Assembly: GCF_014190935.1 (NCBI RefSeq)
Contig: NZ_JACHVV010000002.1
Location: 1,116,001 to 1,180,000 of the forward strand
Length of the DNA stretch: 64,000 bases
Direction of reading: 5' to 3'
Source: Chryseomonas sp014190935
GTDB taxonomy: Bacteria; Pseudomonadota; Gammaproteobacteria; Pseudomonadales; Pseudomonadaceae
In this document: positions 35,663 through 43,929 of the stretch, one piece after another
Layout of the letters: each line of letters opens with the position of its first letter
Numbering within the stretch: the stretch's first letter is position 1
Position numbers and translations under genes: made by a program
Notes under the pieces: model-generated
The model's database searches: none
The model's input: only the letters and a program-made list of their open reading frames with translations
Told to the model about the DNA's origin: nothing

Positions 35663-35754
35663 ATCCCGGCCAGTCGCTCTGGCACGGCCATTCATCCCGA
35701 GGCTATGACCGCTCGCCTTGGAAAAGGGTTATCGCGCAAACCTTTACCACAAAA

Positions 35755-35770
35755 TGTGATCCATATCACA
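35755..35770. promoter_or_regulatory. Near-perfect Vfr/CRP palindrome before chemoreceptor gene
   Basis: TGTGATCCATATCACA has TGTGA-N6-TCACA with both half-sites perfect, and flanking AA and TT extend the dyad. It ends 24 bases before the chemoreceptor ATG. In Pseudomonas the CRP homologue is Vfr. Its position close to the start codon suggests overlap with the promoter or transcription start. Confidence 0.65.
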
Positions 35771-35794
35771 TTCCGATAGAATCCTGAGGTTTCC

Positions 35795-37441
35795 ATGCGC
35801 ACCCCTCTTTCCATGGCCGCCCGCCTGGGCCTGGGCTTCGGCCTGATCCTGGTGCTGATGCTGCTGATCACCCTCGTTGGCGTGCAGCGCGTCGGCGTCA
35901 TCGATGACACCCTGACCGCCGTCAGCCAGGGCGCCAGCGTCAAGCAGCGCTATGCCATCAACTTCCGCGGCAGCGTGCACGACCGCGCCATCGCCATTCG
36001 CGATACGGTGCTGATCCACGACGCCGCGCCCCTGGCCAGTCGCCTGGCCGACATCGACCGGCTCAAGGCCTTCTATCGCCAGTCCGCCGAACCCATGGAT
36101 CAGCTGTTCGCGAGCCAGGGCGCCACGTCCGAGGAACAGCGCCTGCTGGCGGCCATCAAGGACATCGAAGGCACCGCCATGCCCTTGACCGATCGCCTGC
36201 TGCAACTGCGCCAGGCCGGTGATCTGGAAGGCGCCCGGGTGTTCCTGTTGGAGCGTGTCTCGCCGGCCTATGTCGAGTGGCTCAAGCGCATCAATGCGCT
36301 CATTGATCACGAGGAAGCCATCGCCAGCGGGCACCTGGCCGAGGTCCGCGGCATCGCCGGTGGCTTCCGCTGGCTGATGCTGGTGACCTGCGCCCTCGCC
36401 CTGCTGTTGAGCGTGACCGTCTCCATCCTGATCATTCGCCAGATGGGCGCGACCCTGGGCGGCGAACCCCATGTCGTGGCCGCCGCCATCCGCCGGCTGG
36501 CCGAAGGCCGGCTGGACGAGCGCCCCGCCACCCGCCATCCAGACAGCGTGATGGGCACCCTGGGCAGCGCCACTGCACACCTGGGCGAGACCATCGTCCA
36601 GGTACGCCATACCGCCAGCTCGGTCGCCGCCGCTGCCGCCCAGTTGCAGAGCACCGCCCTGACCAACCAGCGCCACACCGACGTGCAGTCCAACCAGGCC
36701 CAGCACATGGCCGCCGCGGTCACCGAGCTGGCCGCCACCATCGGCGAGGTCGCCGGCTACGCGGCCCAGGCCGCCCAGGCCACCGGCAACGCCAGCGTCC
36801 AGGTGGACACCGGCAACCGGCTGGTCGCCAGCTCCGGCCAGGCCATCGGCCAGCTGGTGCAGGCCCTGGAGCAGGCCAGCGCCACGGTGCAGCAGGTATC
36901 CAGCGACAGCGCCAGCATCGAGAACATCGTCGCCGTCATCAACGGCATCGCCGAACAGACCAATTTGCTGGCGCTGAATGCCGCCATCGAGGCCGCCCGG
37001 GCCGGAGAGCAGGGCCGCGGCTTCGCCGTGGTGGCCGACGAGGTCCGCAACCTGGCCACCCGCACCCAGGCCTCGACCCGCGAGATCCGCGGCATGATCG
37101 CCACCCTGCAGGAGGGCGCCGGACGCGCCGCGGCGCAGATGGAAGAGAGCCGCGGCCAGGCCCACGAGACCGCCGAGCTGACCCAGCGCGCCGTCGCGGC
37201 CCTGGTGGCCATCCAGGCGGACGTCGGCTCGGTGAATGCCATGAATGCGCAGATCGCCACCGCCGCGGCGCAACAGACCGCCGTGGCCGAAGAGGTCAAC
37301 GAAAACATCAATCGCATCCACTCGGCCACCCTGGAAACCGCCAGTGGTTCGCAGCAGATCGCTGGCGCCAGTCGTCAGCTGGCCGAGCTGGCCGAAGACC
37401 TGGAGCGACGCATGAGTCTGTTCCGCACCACCAGTGCCTGA
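35795..37441 (+). CDS. Methyl-accepting chemotaxis protein with 4HB-type sensor
   Basis: Inner-membrane chemoreceptor of 548 residues. TM1 covers about residues 10-30, a helical periplasmic domain of about 160 residues resembles four-helix-bundle (4HB_MCP) sensors, and TM2 lies near 195-215. A HAMP region follows, then the signalling domain whose hairpin tip reads IAEQTNLLALNAAIEAARAG near residue 385, with GRGFAVVADEVRNLA. It ends FRTTSA without a CheR-tether pentapeptide. GAGG precedes the ATG. The ligand is unknown; the Vfr-like site upstream suggests cAMP-linked control. Confidence 0.92.
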   Translation: MRTPLSMAARLGLGFGLILVLMLLITLVGVQRVGVIDDTLTAVSQGASVKQRYAINFRGSVHDRAIAIRDTVLIHDAAPLASRLADIDRLKAFYRQSAEPMDQLFASQGATSEEQRLLAAIKDIEGTAMPLTDRLLQLRQAGDLEGARVFLLERVSPAYVEWLKRINALIDHEEAIASGHLAEVRGIAGGFRWLMLVTCALALLLSVTVSILIIRQMGATLGGEPHVVAAAIRRLAEGRLDERPATRHPDSVMGTLGSATAHLGETIVQVRHTASSVAAAAAQLQSTALTNQRHTDVQSNQAQHMAAAVTELAATIGEVAGYAAQAAQATGNASVQVDTGNRLVASSGQAIGQLVQALEQASATVQQVSSDSASIENIVAVINGIAEQTNLLALNAAIEAARAGEQGRGFAVVADEVRNLATRTQASTREIRGMIATLQEGAGRAAAQMEESRGQAHETAELTQRAVAALVAIQADVGSVNAMNAQIATAAAQQTAVAEEVNENINRIHSATLETASGSQQIAGASRQLAELAEDLERRMSLFRTTSA

Positions 37442-37452
37442 ACATCCGGCAA

Positions 37453-37481
37453 CGCTCGCGGGCTGAACCTAGACGCGAGCG
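37453..37481 (+). terminator. Hairpin after chemoreceptor gene
   Basis: CGCTCGCG, 13-base loop, CGCGAGCG, beginning 12 bases after the stop codon. No T-run follows, so a terminator role is tentative. Confidence 0.4.
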
Positions 37482-37525
37482 GGGCGGTCAGCAGTCAGAC
37501 ACCTTTCCCGCGCAGGAGTCTGGAC

Positions 37526-38329
37526 ATGCAGCTTTCCCTCAACGGCCAGGTCGCCCTGGTCACCGGTGGCAGTTCCGGGATCGGCGCCGCTGTCGCCGAA
37601 GCCCTGGGCAAGGCCGGCGCCGCCGTCGCCATCAACTACCATTCCCACGCCGAACCCGCCGAAGAACTGGCCAAGCGCATCCAGGATGCCGGTGGCCGCG
37701 CCATCGCCGTGGGCGGTGACGTCGGCGACGAGGACGCGGTCAAGGCGATGTTCGAGCGCACCCTGGAAGCCTTCGGCCGCCTGGACATCCTGGTCGCCAA
37801 CTCCGGTCTGCAAAAGGACGCTGCGGTGGCCGACATGTCGCTCAAGGACTGGAACACGGTGATCAACACCAACCTCACCGGCCAGTTTCTCTGCGCCCAG
37901 GCGGCGATCCGCCAGTTCCGCCAGCAGGGCCGCGACGAGAACATCTCCCGGGCCCTGGGCAAGATCATCCACATGAGCTCGGTGCACGAGGTCATTCCCT
38001 GGGCCGGGCACGTCAACTACGCCGCCTCCAAGGGCGGGGTCAATCTGCTGATGCGCAGCCTGGCCCAGGAAGTCGCCGCCGAAGGCATCCGCGTCAACAG
38101 CATCGCCCCGGGTGCCATCGCCACCGCCATCAACGAAGAGGTGACCGGTGACGAGGCCAAGGCCCGCGAACTGCTCAGGCTGATCCCCTACAAGCGCGTC
38201 GGCCATGTCGACGACGTGGGCAACGCGGCGGTCTTTCTCGCCAGCGACCTGGCCGACTACATCGTCGGCACCACCCTGTTCGTCGACGGCGGCATGTGCC
38301 TCTATCCGGGATTCGAAGACAATGGCTGA
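37526..38329 (+). CDS. SDR oxidoreductase, glucose 1-dehydrogenase-like
   Basis: Short-chain dehydrogenase of 267 residues. Cofactor motif TGGSSGIG near residue 13, NSG near 92, catalytic Ser in HMSSVHE near 152, and YAASK (Tyr-X3-Lys) near 167. The C-terminal FVDGGMCLYPGFEDNG closely resembles Bacillus-type glucose 1-dehydrogenase, which oxidises glucose to gluconolactone. The stop overlaps the start of the GH15 gene by 8 bases, so glucose released by the hydrolase may be its substrate. Specificity is inferred. Confidence 0.87.
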   Translation: MQLSLNGQVALVTGGSSGIGAAVAEALGKAGAAVAINYHSHAEPAEELAKRIQDAGGRAIAVGGDVGDEDAVKAMFERTLEAFGRLDILVANSGLQKDAAVADMSLKDWNTVINTNLTGQFLCAQAAIRQFRQQGRDENISRALGKIIHMSSVHEVIPWAGHVNYAASKGGVNLLMRSLAQEVAAEGIRVNSIAPGAIATAINEEVTGDEAKARELLRLIPYKRVGHVDDVGNAAVFLASDLADYIVGTTLFVDGGMCLYPGFEDNG

Positions 38330-40151
38330 TTCCACCTCCGTGCAGGGCCGCCGCAGTATCGGCGCCCACGGTGTCATCGGCGACCTGCGCACCTGCGCTC
38401 TGGTCGCCACCGACGGCACCATCGACCACTTCTGCTGGCCGAATCTGGACAGCCCCTCGGTATTCGCCGCTCTGCTCGACTCGGAAAAGGCCGGCTACTT
38501 CAGCCTAGCGCCGGTCTGGGACGATGCCCGCGAGCAACAGCTCTATCTGCCGGACACCAACATCCTGCAGACCCGCTGGCTGTCGGCGGAAGGGGTCGCC
38601 GAGATCACCGACCTGATGCCGGTCTGCAGCAGCGAGGACACCCAGCCGCGCATCGTCCGCCGCGTGCAGGTGGTCGCCGGGCGCTGCCGTTTCCGCCTGG
38701 CCTGCGCTCCGGCCCACGACTATGCCCGTGCCGAGACCCGCGCCCGCCTGGTGGACGGCGGTGCCCTGTTCGAGGCCGCTGGCCAACCGACCCTGCGCCT
38801 GGCGTCCAGCGTCACCCTGCGGGTGGACGGCAATGCGGCCCTGGCCGAGTTCGAGCTGGAACAGGGTGAACAACTGGACTTCGTCTTTGGCTGCGCGCAG
38901 GACGACAAGGTCGTCGCCGGCCAGAGCGATCTCTGCTTCGAGGACACCCTGACCTACTGGACCTCCTGGGCCGCCAAGAGCCACTACCAGGGCCGCTGGC
39001 GCGAGATGGTCACCCGCTCGGCCCTGGCGCTGAAGCTGCTGACCTCCTGCAAGCACGGCTCCATCGCCGCCGCCGCCACCTTCAGCCTGCCCGAGGCCCT
39101 GGGTGGCGAGCGCAACTGGGACTATCGCGCCTCCTGGATCCGCGACGCCTCCTTCACCGTCTACGCCTTCATGCGCCTGGGCTACACCCAGGAAGCCAAG
39201 GATTTCACCCACTGGGTCGGCCAGTGCGTGGAAAACAGCCACAACGCCCCGGAAAAGCTGCAGATCATGTATCGCCTGGACGGCGGCCTGGACCTGCCCG
39301 AGGAAACCCTCGACCACCTGGCCGGCTATGCCGACTCGAGTCCGGTGCGCATCGGCAACGAGGCCTACAAGCAGGTCCAGCTGGACATCTATGGCGAGCT
39401 GATGGACGCCATCTACCTGTCCAACAAGTATGGCGAAGCCATCTCCCACCATGGCTGGAAGGACGTGGTGCGGATGATCGACCACGTCTGCGAGCACTGG
39501 AATCAGCCCGATGCCGGGATCTGGGAGATGCGCGGCGATCCCGAGCATTTCCTCCATTCGCGGCTGATGTGCTGGGTGGCCATCGACCGCGCCATGCGGC
39601 TGTCGGTCAAGCGCTCGCTGCCGATGCCCTACGAACAGTGGTACGCCGCTCGCGCCGCCATCCAGGAAGACATCTGGGACAACTTCTGGAACGCCGAACT
39701 GGGTCATTTCACCTCGACCCGCCACGGCAAGAGCCTGGACGCCGCCCTGCTGCTGATGCCACTGGTGCGCTTCGTCAGCGCCACCGACCCCATGTGGCTG
39801 TCCACCCTGGACGCCATCAAGACCAACCTGGCCTACGACGGCATGATCCGCCGCTACAACCCGGTCGACACCCCGGCGGACAATCTCAAGGGTGAAGAAG
39901 GCGCCTTTGTCGCCTGCTCCTTCTGGTACGTCGAATGCCTGGCCCGCGCCGGTCGCGTCGACGAAGCCCACCTGGAGTTCGAAAAGCTGCTGGGTTACGC
40001 CAACCCCCTGGGCCTCTATGCCGAGGAACTGGACAAGCGCGGCTACCCCCTCGGCAACCTGCCCCAGGCCCTGTCGCACCTGGCGCTGATCAGCACCGCC
40101 TTCTTCCTCGATCGCAAGCTGAGCGGCAAGGATCCGCAATGGCAGCCGTAG
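38322..40151 (+). CDS. Glycoside hydrolase family 15 protein (glucoamylase/trehalase-like)
   Basis: Cytoplasmic-looking GH15 enzyme of 609 residues without signal peptide. An N-terminal beta-sandwich (IGDLRTCALVATDGTIDHFC, a DUF5911-type region) precedes an (alpha/alpha)6 barrel. The general-acid region is RNWDYRASWIRDAS near residue 265 and the second catalytic Glu lies in GEEGAFVACSFW near 525. Mycobacterial relatives act as trehalases and others as glucoamylases or glucodextranases, so the substrate is an alpha-glucoside releasing glucose. It overlaps the SDR gene by 8 bases. Confidence 0.9.
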   Translation: MADSTSVQGRRSIGAHGVIGDLRTCALVATDGTIDHFCWPNLDSPSVFAALLDSEKAGYFSLAPVWDDAREQQLYLPDTNILQTRWLSAEGVAEITDLMPVCSSEDTQPRIVRRVQVVAGRCRFRLACAPAHDYARAETRARLVDGGALFEAAGQPTLRLASSVTLRVDGNAALAEFELEQGEQLDFVFGCAQDDKVVAGQSDLCFEDTLTYWTSWAAKSHYQGRWREMVTRSALALKLLTSCKHGSIAAAATFSLPEALGGERNWDYRASWIRDASFTVYAFMRLGYTQEAKDFTHWVGQCVENSHNAPEKLQIMYRLDGGLDLPEETLDHLAGYADSSPVRIGNEAYKQVQLDIYGELMDAIYLSNKYGEAISHHGWKDVVRMIDHVCEHWNQPDAGIWEMRGDPEHFLHSRLMCWVAIDRAMRLSVKRSLPMPYEQWYAARAAIQEDIWDNFWNAELGHFTSTRHGKSLDAALLLMPLVRFVSATDPMWLSTLDAIKTNLAYDGMIRRYNPVDTPADNLKGEEGAFVACSFWYVECLARAGRVDEAHLEFEKLLGYANPLGLYAEELDKRGYPLGNLPQALSHLALISTAFFLDRKLSGKDPQWQP

Positions 40152-40203
40152 GGCAAGTCGATGCGCCATGGCGGTTCGCCGATGCGAACGCTCCTACGAG
40201 TAT

Positions 40204-40310
40204 CGCTGATCGTGATGTTGCGAGAGCTAATGGAGCTGAAAGCCGGCTCGGACCGCCCCCTCTCCCTTTGGGAGAGGGTTGGGGTGAGGGCGTAGCACGG
40301 TAAAGCCACC
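40204..40310 (+). repeat. Dispersed CCCTCTCCC hairpin repeat, copy A
   Basis: About 107 bases containing CCCCTCTCCC, TTT, GGGAGAGGG and then TTGGGGTGAGGGCG. Nearly the same order, with GCTGATCG and GAGCTAA landmarks before it, recurs at 40379-40487. The hairpin core also occurs in both arms of the 30.6-31.4 kb inverted repeat. No gene is seen here. Confidence 0.75.
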
Positions 40311-40378
40311 CGTGGAAAAGGCTGCGCCGTTTTCCACGCTACGGGGAGACCGGTAACGGAGTGCGTCACCGAGCGTGA

Positions 40379-40487
40379 CGGCTGATCGCGATCGACCTTG
40401 AGCTAACTGAGCTGCATGCTCGCTCGGACAGCCCCCTCTCCCTCGGGAGAGGTTTGGGGTGGGGGCACAGCGCGCTACGAAGCTACT
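40379..40487 (+). repeat. Dispersed CCCTCTCCC hairpin repeat, copy B
   Basis: Direct repeat of 40204-40310 with about 80 percent identity by eye; core CCCCTCTCCC, TC, GGGAGAGG then TTTGGGGTGGGGGC. Together the two copies fill most of the 355-base gap between the GH15 gene and the HEPN gene. Nothing else is recognised there. Confidence 0.75.
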
Positions 40488-40506
40488 TTCCCAATAACAG
40501 ACGCAG

Positions 40507-40824
40507 TTATTCCAGAAGTTCGGGTAGAGCGGTAACGACGGTTTCCCAGACCACATCGAGATTGATGTCGAAATAGCCGTGGGCGATACGATTGCGCATG
40601 CCTCTCATGCTGCGCCACGGGATGTGTGGATGCGCCTGGGTAAAGGCTTCGTCCACAGCCATGAGCTTGGTCGCCGCTTCGCCGATGATGATCAGGCTCA
40701 TGACCACCGCTTGCTGTGTCCGGCGGTCTTCGAGGAAGTCTTCCCGAGTGAGACCCTCGATAAAGCCTAGCGCCTCGCTGGCCGCCTGTTGCATATGAGC
40801 CAGATAGTCCGCCGTGCGATTCAT
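40507..40824 (-). CDS. HepT-like HEPN-domain toxin (DUF86)
   Basis: Predicted RNase of the HepT/HEPN family, 105 helical residues. The active-site motif RX4HXY is intact as RNRIAHGY near residue 79. In the Shewanella HepT-MntA system the toxin cleaves RNA and is neutralised when the antitoxin adds AMP to that Tyr; the same residue is present here. It follows the MntA-like gene with a 4-base ATGA overlap, in the antitoxin-first order. Toxin activity is inferred from the family. Confidence 0.87.
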   Translation of the reverse strand: MNRTADYLAHMQQAASEALGFIEGLTREDFLEDRRTQQAVVMSLIIIGEAATKLMAVDEAFTQAHPHIPWRSMRGMRNRIAHGYFDINLDVVWETVVTALPELLE

Positions 40825-41111
40825 ATCGGTCGTGCCGCCAGCAGAACCTGCCCGCGAAAGGATCCAGGTAAATCGGCGGGGGTCACCAGATCCACCGGAA
40901 CGCCCAGTAATTCCTCGAGCTCATCCTGCAGGCCTCCCAGGTCGAACAGGGTCGCTCCTGGCAGGGCGTCCACCAACAGATCCAAATCGCTGCCGTCTTG
41001 ATCGGTACCTTCGAGAACCGAACCGAACACCCGAGGATTGGCCACTCGAAAACGTAACGCAACGTCCCGTATGACAGCGCGTTTCAGGTCCAGGACGAGA
41101 GAAGGTCGCAT
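40821..41111 (-). CDS. MntA-like nucleotidyltransferase antitoxin
   Basis: Minimal nucleotidyltransferase of 96 residues. The catalytic signature GSX10DXD is intact: FGSVLEG followed by SDLDLLVD near residues 30-45, and a third Asp appears in VPVDLV near 73. MntA-type antitoxins use ATP to AMPylate the partner HepT toxin. It overlaps the HEPN gene by 4 bases, so the two are co-translated. The ATG at 41111 gives the family N-terminus. Confidence 0.87.
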   Translation of the reverse strand: MRPSLVLDLKRAVIRDVALRFRVANPRVFGSVLEGTDQDGSDLDLLVDALPGATLFDLGGLQDELEELLGVPVDLVTPADLPGSFRGQVLLAARPI

Positions 41112-41183
41112 GGCATGACTCCAGCCAGATCAGCCCTGGAATAGTCGGTCATAGGTCGGGCTTTACAACCGATCGAGATACCC

Positions 41184-41588
41184 TCAAGCCACCCGACTCT
41201 GCCCCAGCACCTCATTGACGCAATTGGCCATGTCGTCGATATGCCAGGGCTTGGGCATGAAGCGGGTGCGGCCGGCGCCGCGGGGGACGGTCAGGCGGTC
41301 GCCGGAGGTGAGGATCACTGGGATGTGCGGCCAGCGCTGGGAGACCAGCTGGGCAAGGGCCTCGCCGTCCAGGCGCCCCGGCATGCGCACGTCGGTGAAG
41401 AGCACGTCGATGCGGGCACCGGTCTGCTCCAGGTAGCTCAGGGCTGCATCGGCGGTGGGCACGGCCACCACCTGCAGGTCCACCAGGGACTCCAGGGCCT
41501 CGGTGGCCAGCTCGCGCAGCAACGGCTCATCCTCTACCAGAAGCAGTAGCGGACGATAGGAGCCGAGAGGAGAAGATGCCTGAGTCAT
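41184..41588 (-). CDS. Single-domain response regulator (CheY-like)
   Basis: Receiver-only protein of 134 residues. Acidic pair VEDEP near residue 18, phospho-acceptor Asp in LFTDVRMPG near 64, Thr/Ser switch ILTSGD near 90 and Lys in MPKPW near 110 are all present. No output domain, so it probably acts by protein interaction in a phosphorelay. No kinase is adjacent; the hybrid kinase at the left end of the window has a defective receiver and might use such a protein, but nothing links them directly. The start at 41588 is the best domain fit; no clear ribosome site. Confidence 0.85.
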   Translation of the reverse strand: MTQASSPLGSYRPLLLLVEDEPLLRELATEALESLVDLQVVAVPTADAALSYLEQTGARIDVLFTDVRMPGRLDGEALAQLVSQRWPHIPVILTSGDRLTVPRGAGRTRFMPKPWHIDDMANCVNEVLGQSRVA

Positions 41589-41743
41589 AACCAACAGACT
41601 TTGCCAAGGGGTCGCGGTTCTGACCGTTCGGCCTGGTCTCGACCAAAGTCGACCACCGGCATAAGCAAGACCTCTAGACGGCAACTTTCAACGCAGCGCC
41701 GACTCGAAGCGTTCACCTCAGGGGTCGCCTGTGGTATTCTTTT

Positions 41744-41763
41744 TTAATCGAACGATCAATTAA
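41744..41763. promoter_or_regulatory. Candidate BetI operator upstream of betT
   Basis: TTAATCGAACGATCAATTAA is palindromic at 16 of 20 positions, and the A/T arms extend outward (CTTTTTT and AAAAAAG). BetI, a TetR-type repressor of choline genes, binds sites of the form ATTGAAC-GTTCAAT, which this resembles. It lies 39 bases before the betT ATG. Confidence 0.6.
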
Positions 41764-41802
41764 AAAAGAATTCGTCCCTTTGGCAGTCTGCAAGGAGTCC
41801 CC

Positions 41803-43800
41803 ATGAGTGCGACGCCCTCATCCGGCACCGTAAAGCTGAATCCCCCCGCCTTCTATTGCGCGGCCGCAGTGATCCTGCTGTTTTCCCTGGTGGTCATCGG
41901 CCGTCCCGAGCAGGCCGGCGCCTGGCTGCTGCAGGCCCAGACCTGGGCCGCCAATACGGTCGGCTGGTACTACCTGCTGGCCATGTCGCTCTATCTGGTG
42001 TTCGTGGTGGTCACCGCGCTGTCCGGCTACGGCAAGATCAAGCTCGGTGCCGACCACGACCAACCCGAGTTCAGCTACCTGTCCTGGGCCGGCATGCTGT
42101 TCGCCGCCGGCATCAGCATCACCCTGTTCTTCTTCTGCGTGTCCGAGCCCCTGACCCACTTCGCCCAGCCACCGGCCGGCGAAGGCGGCAATCCGGCAGC
42201 CGCGCGCCAGGCCATGCAGATCCTCTTCCTGCACTGGGGCCTGCACGGCTGGGGCGTGTTCGCCCTGGTGGCCATGGCACTGGCCTACTTCGCCTATCGC
42301 CACAACCTGCCGCTGGCGCTGCGTTCGGCGCTCTATCCGCTGATCGGCAAGCGCATCAACGGCCCCATCGGCCACGCCGTGGACGCCTTCGGCATCATCG
42401 CCACCATCTTCGGCCTCGGCGCCGACCTGGGCTTCGGGGTGCTGCACCTCAATGCCGGTCTCGACTACCTGTTCGGCATCAGCCACAGCCACTGGGTGCA
42501 ACTGATCCTCATCGTGCTGATGATGGGCGCGGCCATCGCCGTGGCGGTGTCCGGCGTCGACAAGGGCGTGCGCATCATGTCCGACATCAACATGGTGCTG
42601 GCCGTCGCCCTGCTGCTGTTCGTGCTGTTCGCCGGTCCGACCCAGCACCTGCTCAACACCCTGATCCAGAACATCGGCGATTATCTCGCCGCATTGCCGG
42701 GCAAGAGCTTCGACCTCTATGCCTATGACGAGCCGTCCGACTGGCTCGGCGGCTGGACGGTGTTCTACTGGGCCTGGTGGATCGCCTGGGCGCCCTTCGT
42801 CGGGCTGTTCATCGCCCGCATCTCGCGCGGTCGCACCATCCGCGAATTCGTCTTCGGCGTGCTGTTCATCCCGCTGGGCTTCACCCTGGCCTGGCTGTCG
42901 ATCTTCGGCAACAGCGCCCTGGAACTGGTCCTCGGCCAGGGCATGACCGGTCTGGCGCAGACCGCCCTCACCGATCCGGCCATGGTCTTCTACCAGGTCC
43001 TGGAGACCTATCCTGCCAGCCGCGCGGTGATCAGCGTCGCCGTGCTGGTGAGCTTCGTCTTCTTCGTCACCTCGGCCGATTCCGGCACCGTGGTGCTCTC
43101 GACCCTGTCGTCCACCGGCGGCGAGGCCGATGAAGACGGTCCCAAGTGGTTGCGGGTGTTCTGGGGCGCGGCCGTGGCCCTGGTCACGGGCGGCCTGCTG
43201 TTCGCCGGCAGCATGGATGCGCTGAAATCAGCGGTGGTGCTGACCTCGCTCCCCTTCTCGGTGGTGGTGCTGCTGATGATGTGGGGCCTGCACAAGGCGC
43301 TGCACCTGGAAACCCAGCGCCAGCGTGCGCGGCTGCACTCGCTCGCGCCGGTGGCGACCAATGGCAAGGCCCGGCATGGCGGCTGGCGCCAGCGGCTGTC
43401 ACAGGCGGTGTACTTCCCCTCGCGGGACGAGGTCTATCGCTTCATGGACAGCACCGTGCGCCCGGCTATGGAAGAGATGGTCGAGGTGTCGCGGGAGAAG
43501 GGCCTGGTGGTGGAGACCCAGTTCGACGCCACCAACGCCAACCTGCAACTCATCATCGGCCATGGCGAGGAGCACCCCTTCATCTACCAGGTGATCATGC
43601 AGGGCTACTTCACGCCCTCCTTCGCCCGCGCCGGCATCGGCGGCCTGCACCTGAAGAACCGCCGCTACTACCGTGCCGAGGTGCACCTCACCGAAGGTAG
43701 CCAGGACTACGACCTGGTGGGCTACAACCGTGAGCAGATCCTCAACGACATGCTCGACCAGTACGAACGCCATCTGCAGTTCCTGCACCTGGTGCGCTAG
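41803..43800 (+). CDS. betT: Choline transporter of the BCCT family (BetT-like)
   Basis: Inner-membrane betaine/choline/carnitine transporter of 665 residues with about 12 helices. The BCCT tryptophan-rich motif is seen as VFYWAWWIAWAPFVGLFIARIS near residue 320, split by the TM8 boundary. A cytoplasmic C-terminal tail of about 150 residues (YFPSRDEVYRFMDSTV onward) matches BetT-type proteins, where the tail tunes activity to osmolarity. AAGGAG precedes the ATG. A BetI-like operator lies upstream. Choline is the expected substrate by family. Confidence 0.92.
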   Translation: MSATPSSGTVKLNPPAFYCAAAVILLFSLVVIGRPEQAGAWLLQAQTWAANTVGWYYLLAMSLYLVFVVVTALSGYGKIKLGADHDQPEFSYLSWAGMLFAAGISITLFFFCVSEPLTHFAQPPAGEGGNPAAARQAMQILFLHWGLHGWGVFALVAMALAYFAYRHNLPLALRSALYPLIGKRINGPIGHAVDAFGIIATIFGLGADLGFGVLHLNAGLDYLFGISHSHWVQLILIVLMMGAAIAVAVSGVDKGVRIMSDINMVLAVALLLFVLFAGPTQHLLNTLIQNIGDYLAALPGKSFDLYAYDEPSDWLGGWTVFYWAWWIAWAPFVGLFIARISRGRTIREFVFGVLFIPLGFTLAWLSIFGNSALELVLGQGMTGLAQTALTDPAMVFYQVLETYPASRAVISVAVLVSFVFFVTSADSGTVVLSTLSSTGGEADEDGPKWLRVFWGAAVALVTGGLLFAGSMDALKSAVVLTSLPFSVVVLLMMWGLHKALHLETQRQRARLHSLAPVATNGKARHGGWRQRLSQAVYFPSRDEVYRFMDSTVRPAMEEMVEVSREKGLVVETQFDATNANLQLIIGHGEEHPFIYQVIMQGYFTPSFARAGIGGLHLKNRRYYRAEVHLTEGSQDYDLVGYNREQILNDMLDQYERHLQFLHLVR

Positions 43801-43849
43801 CCAACGGTTTTTTCAGCGACTGAAAGGCCATTGAAAGCGGCAAAGGTCG

Positions 43850-43855
43850 TATAAT
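43850..43855 (+). promoter_or_regulatory. Possible sigma-70 -10 element before AbrB-type gene
   Basis: A perfect TATAAT lies 74 bases before the start codon of the AbrB-type gene in an otherwise GC-rich gap. No good -35 sits at 16-18 bases; TTGAAA occurs only 13 bases upstream. Tentative. Confidence 0.35.
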
Positions 43856-43929
43856 CGTCTCCAGGGTCGGCCCCGTGCCGGCCCCGGGGTCGGTACGCCG
43901 CGCCGGTCCCCCGCCGTCCGGAGACCGCC

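Noticed and set aside
43831..43855. TTGAAA plus TATAAT as a complete sigma-70 promoter before the AbrB-type gene.
   Set aside because: The spacing is only 13 bases, too short; only the -10 match is reported.
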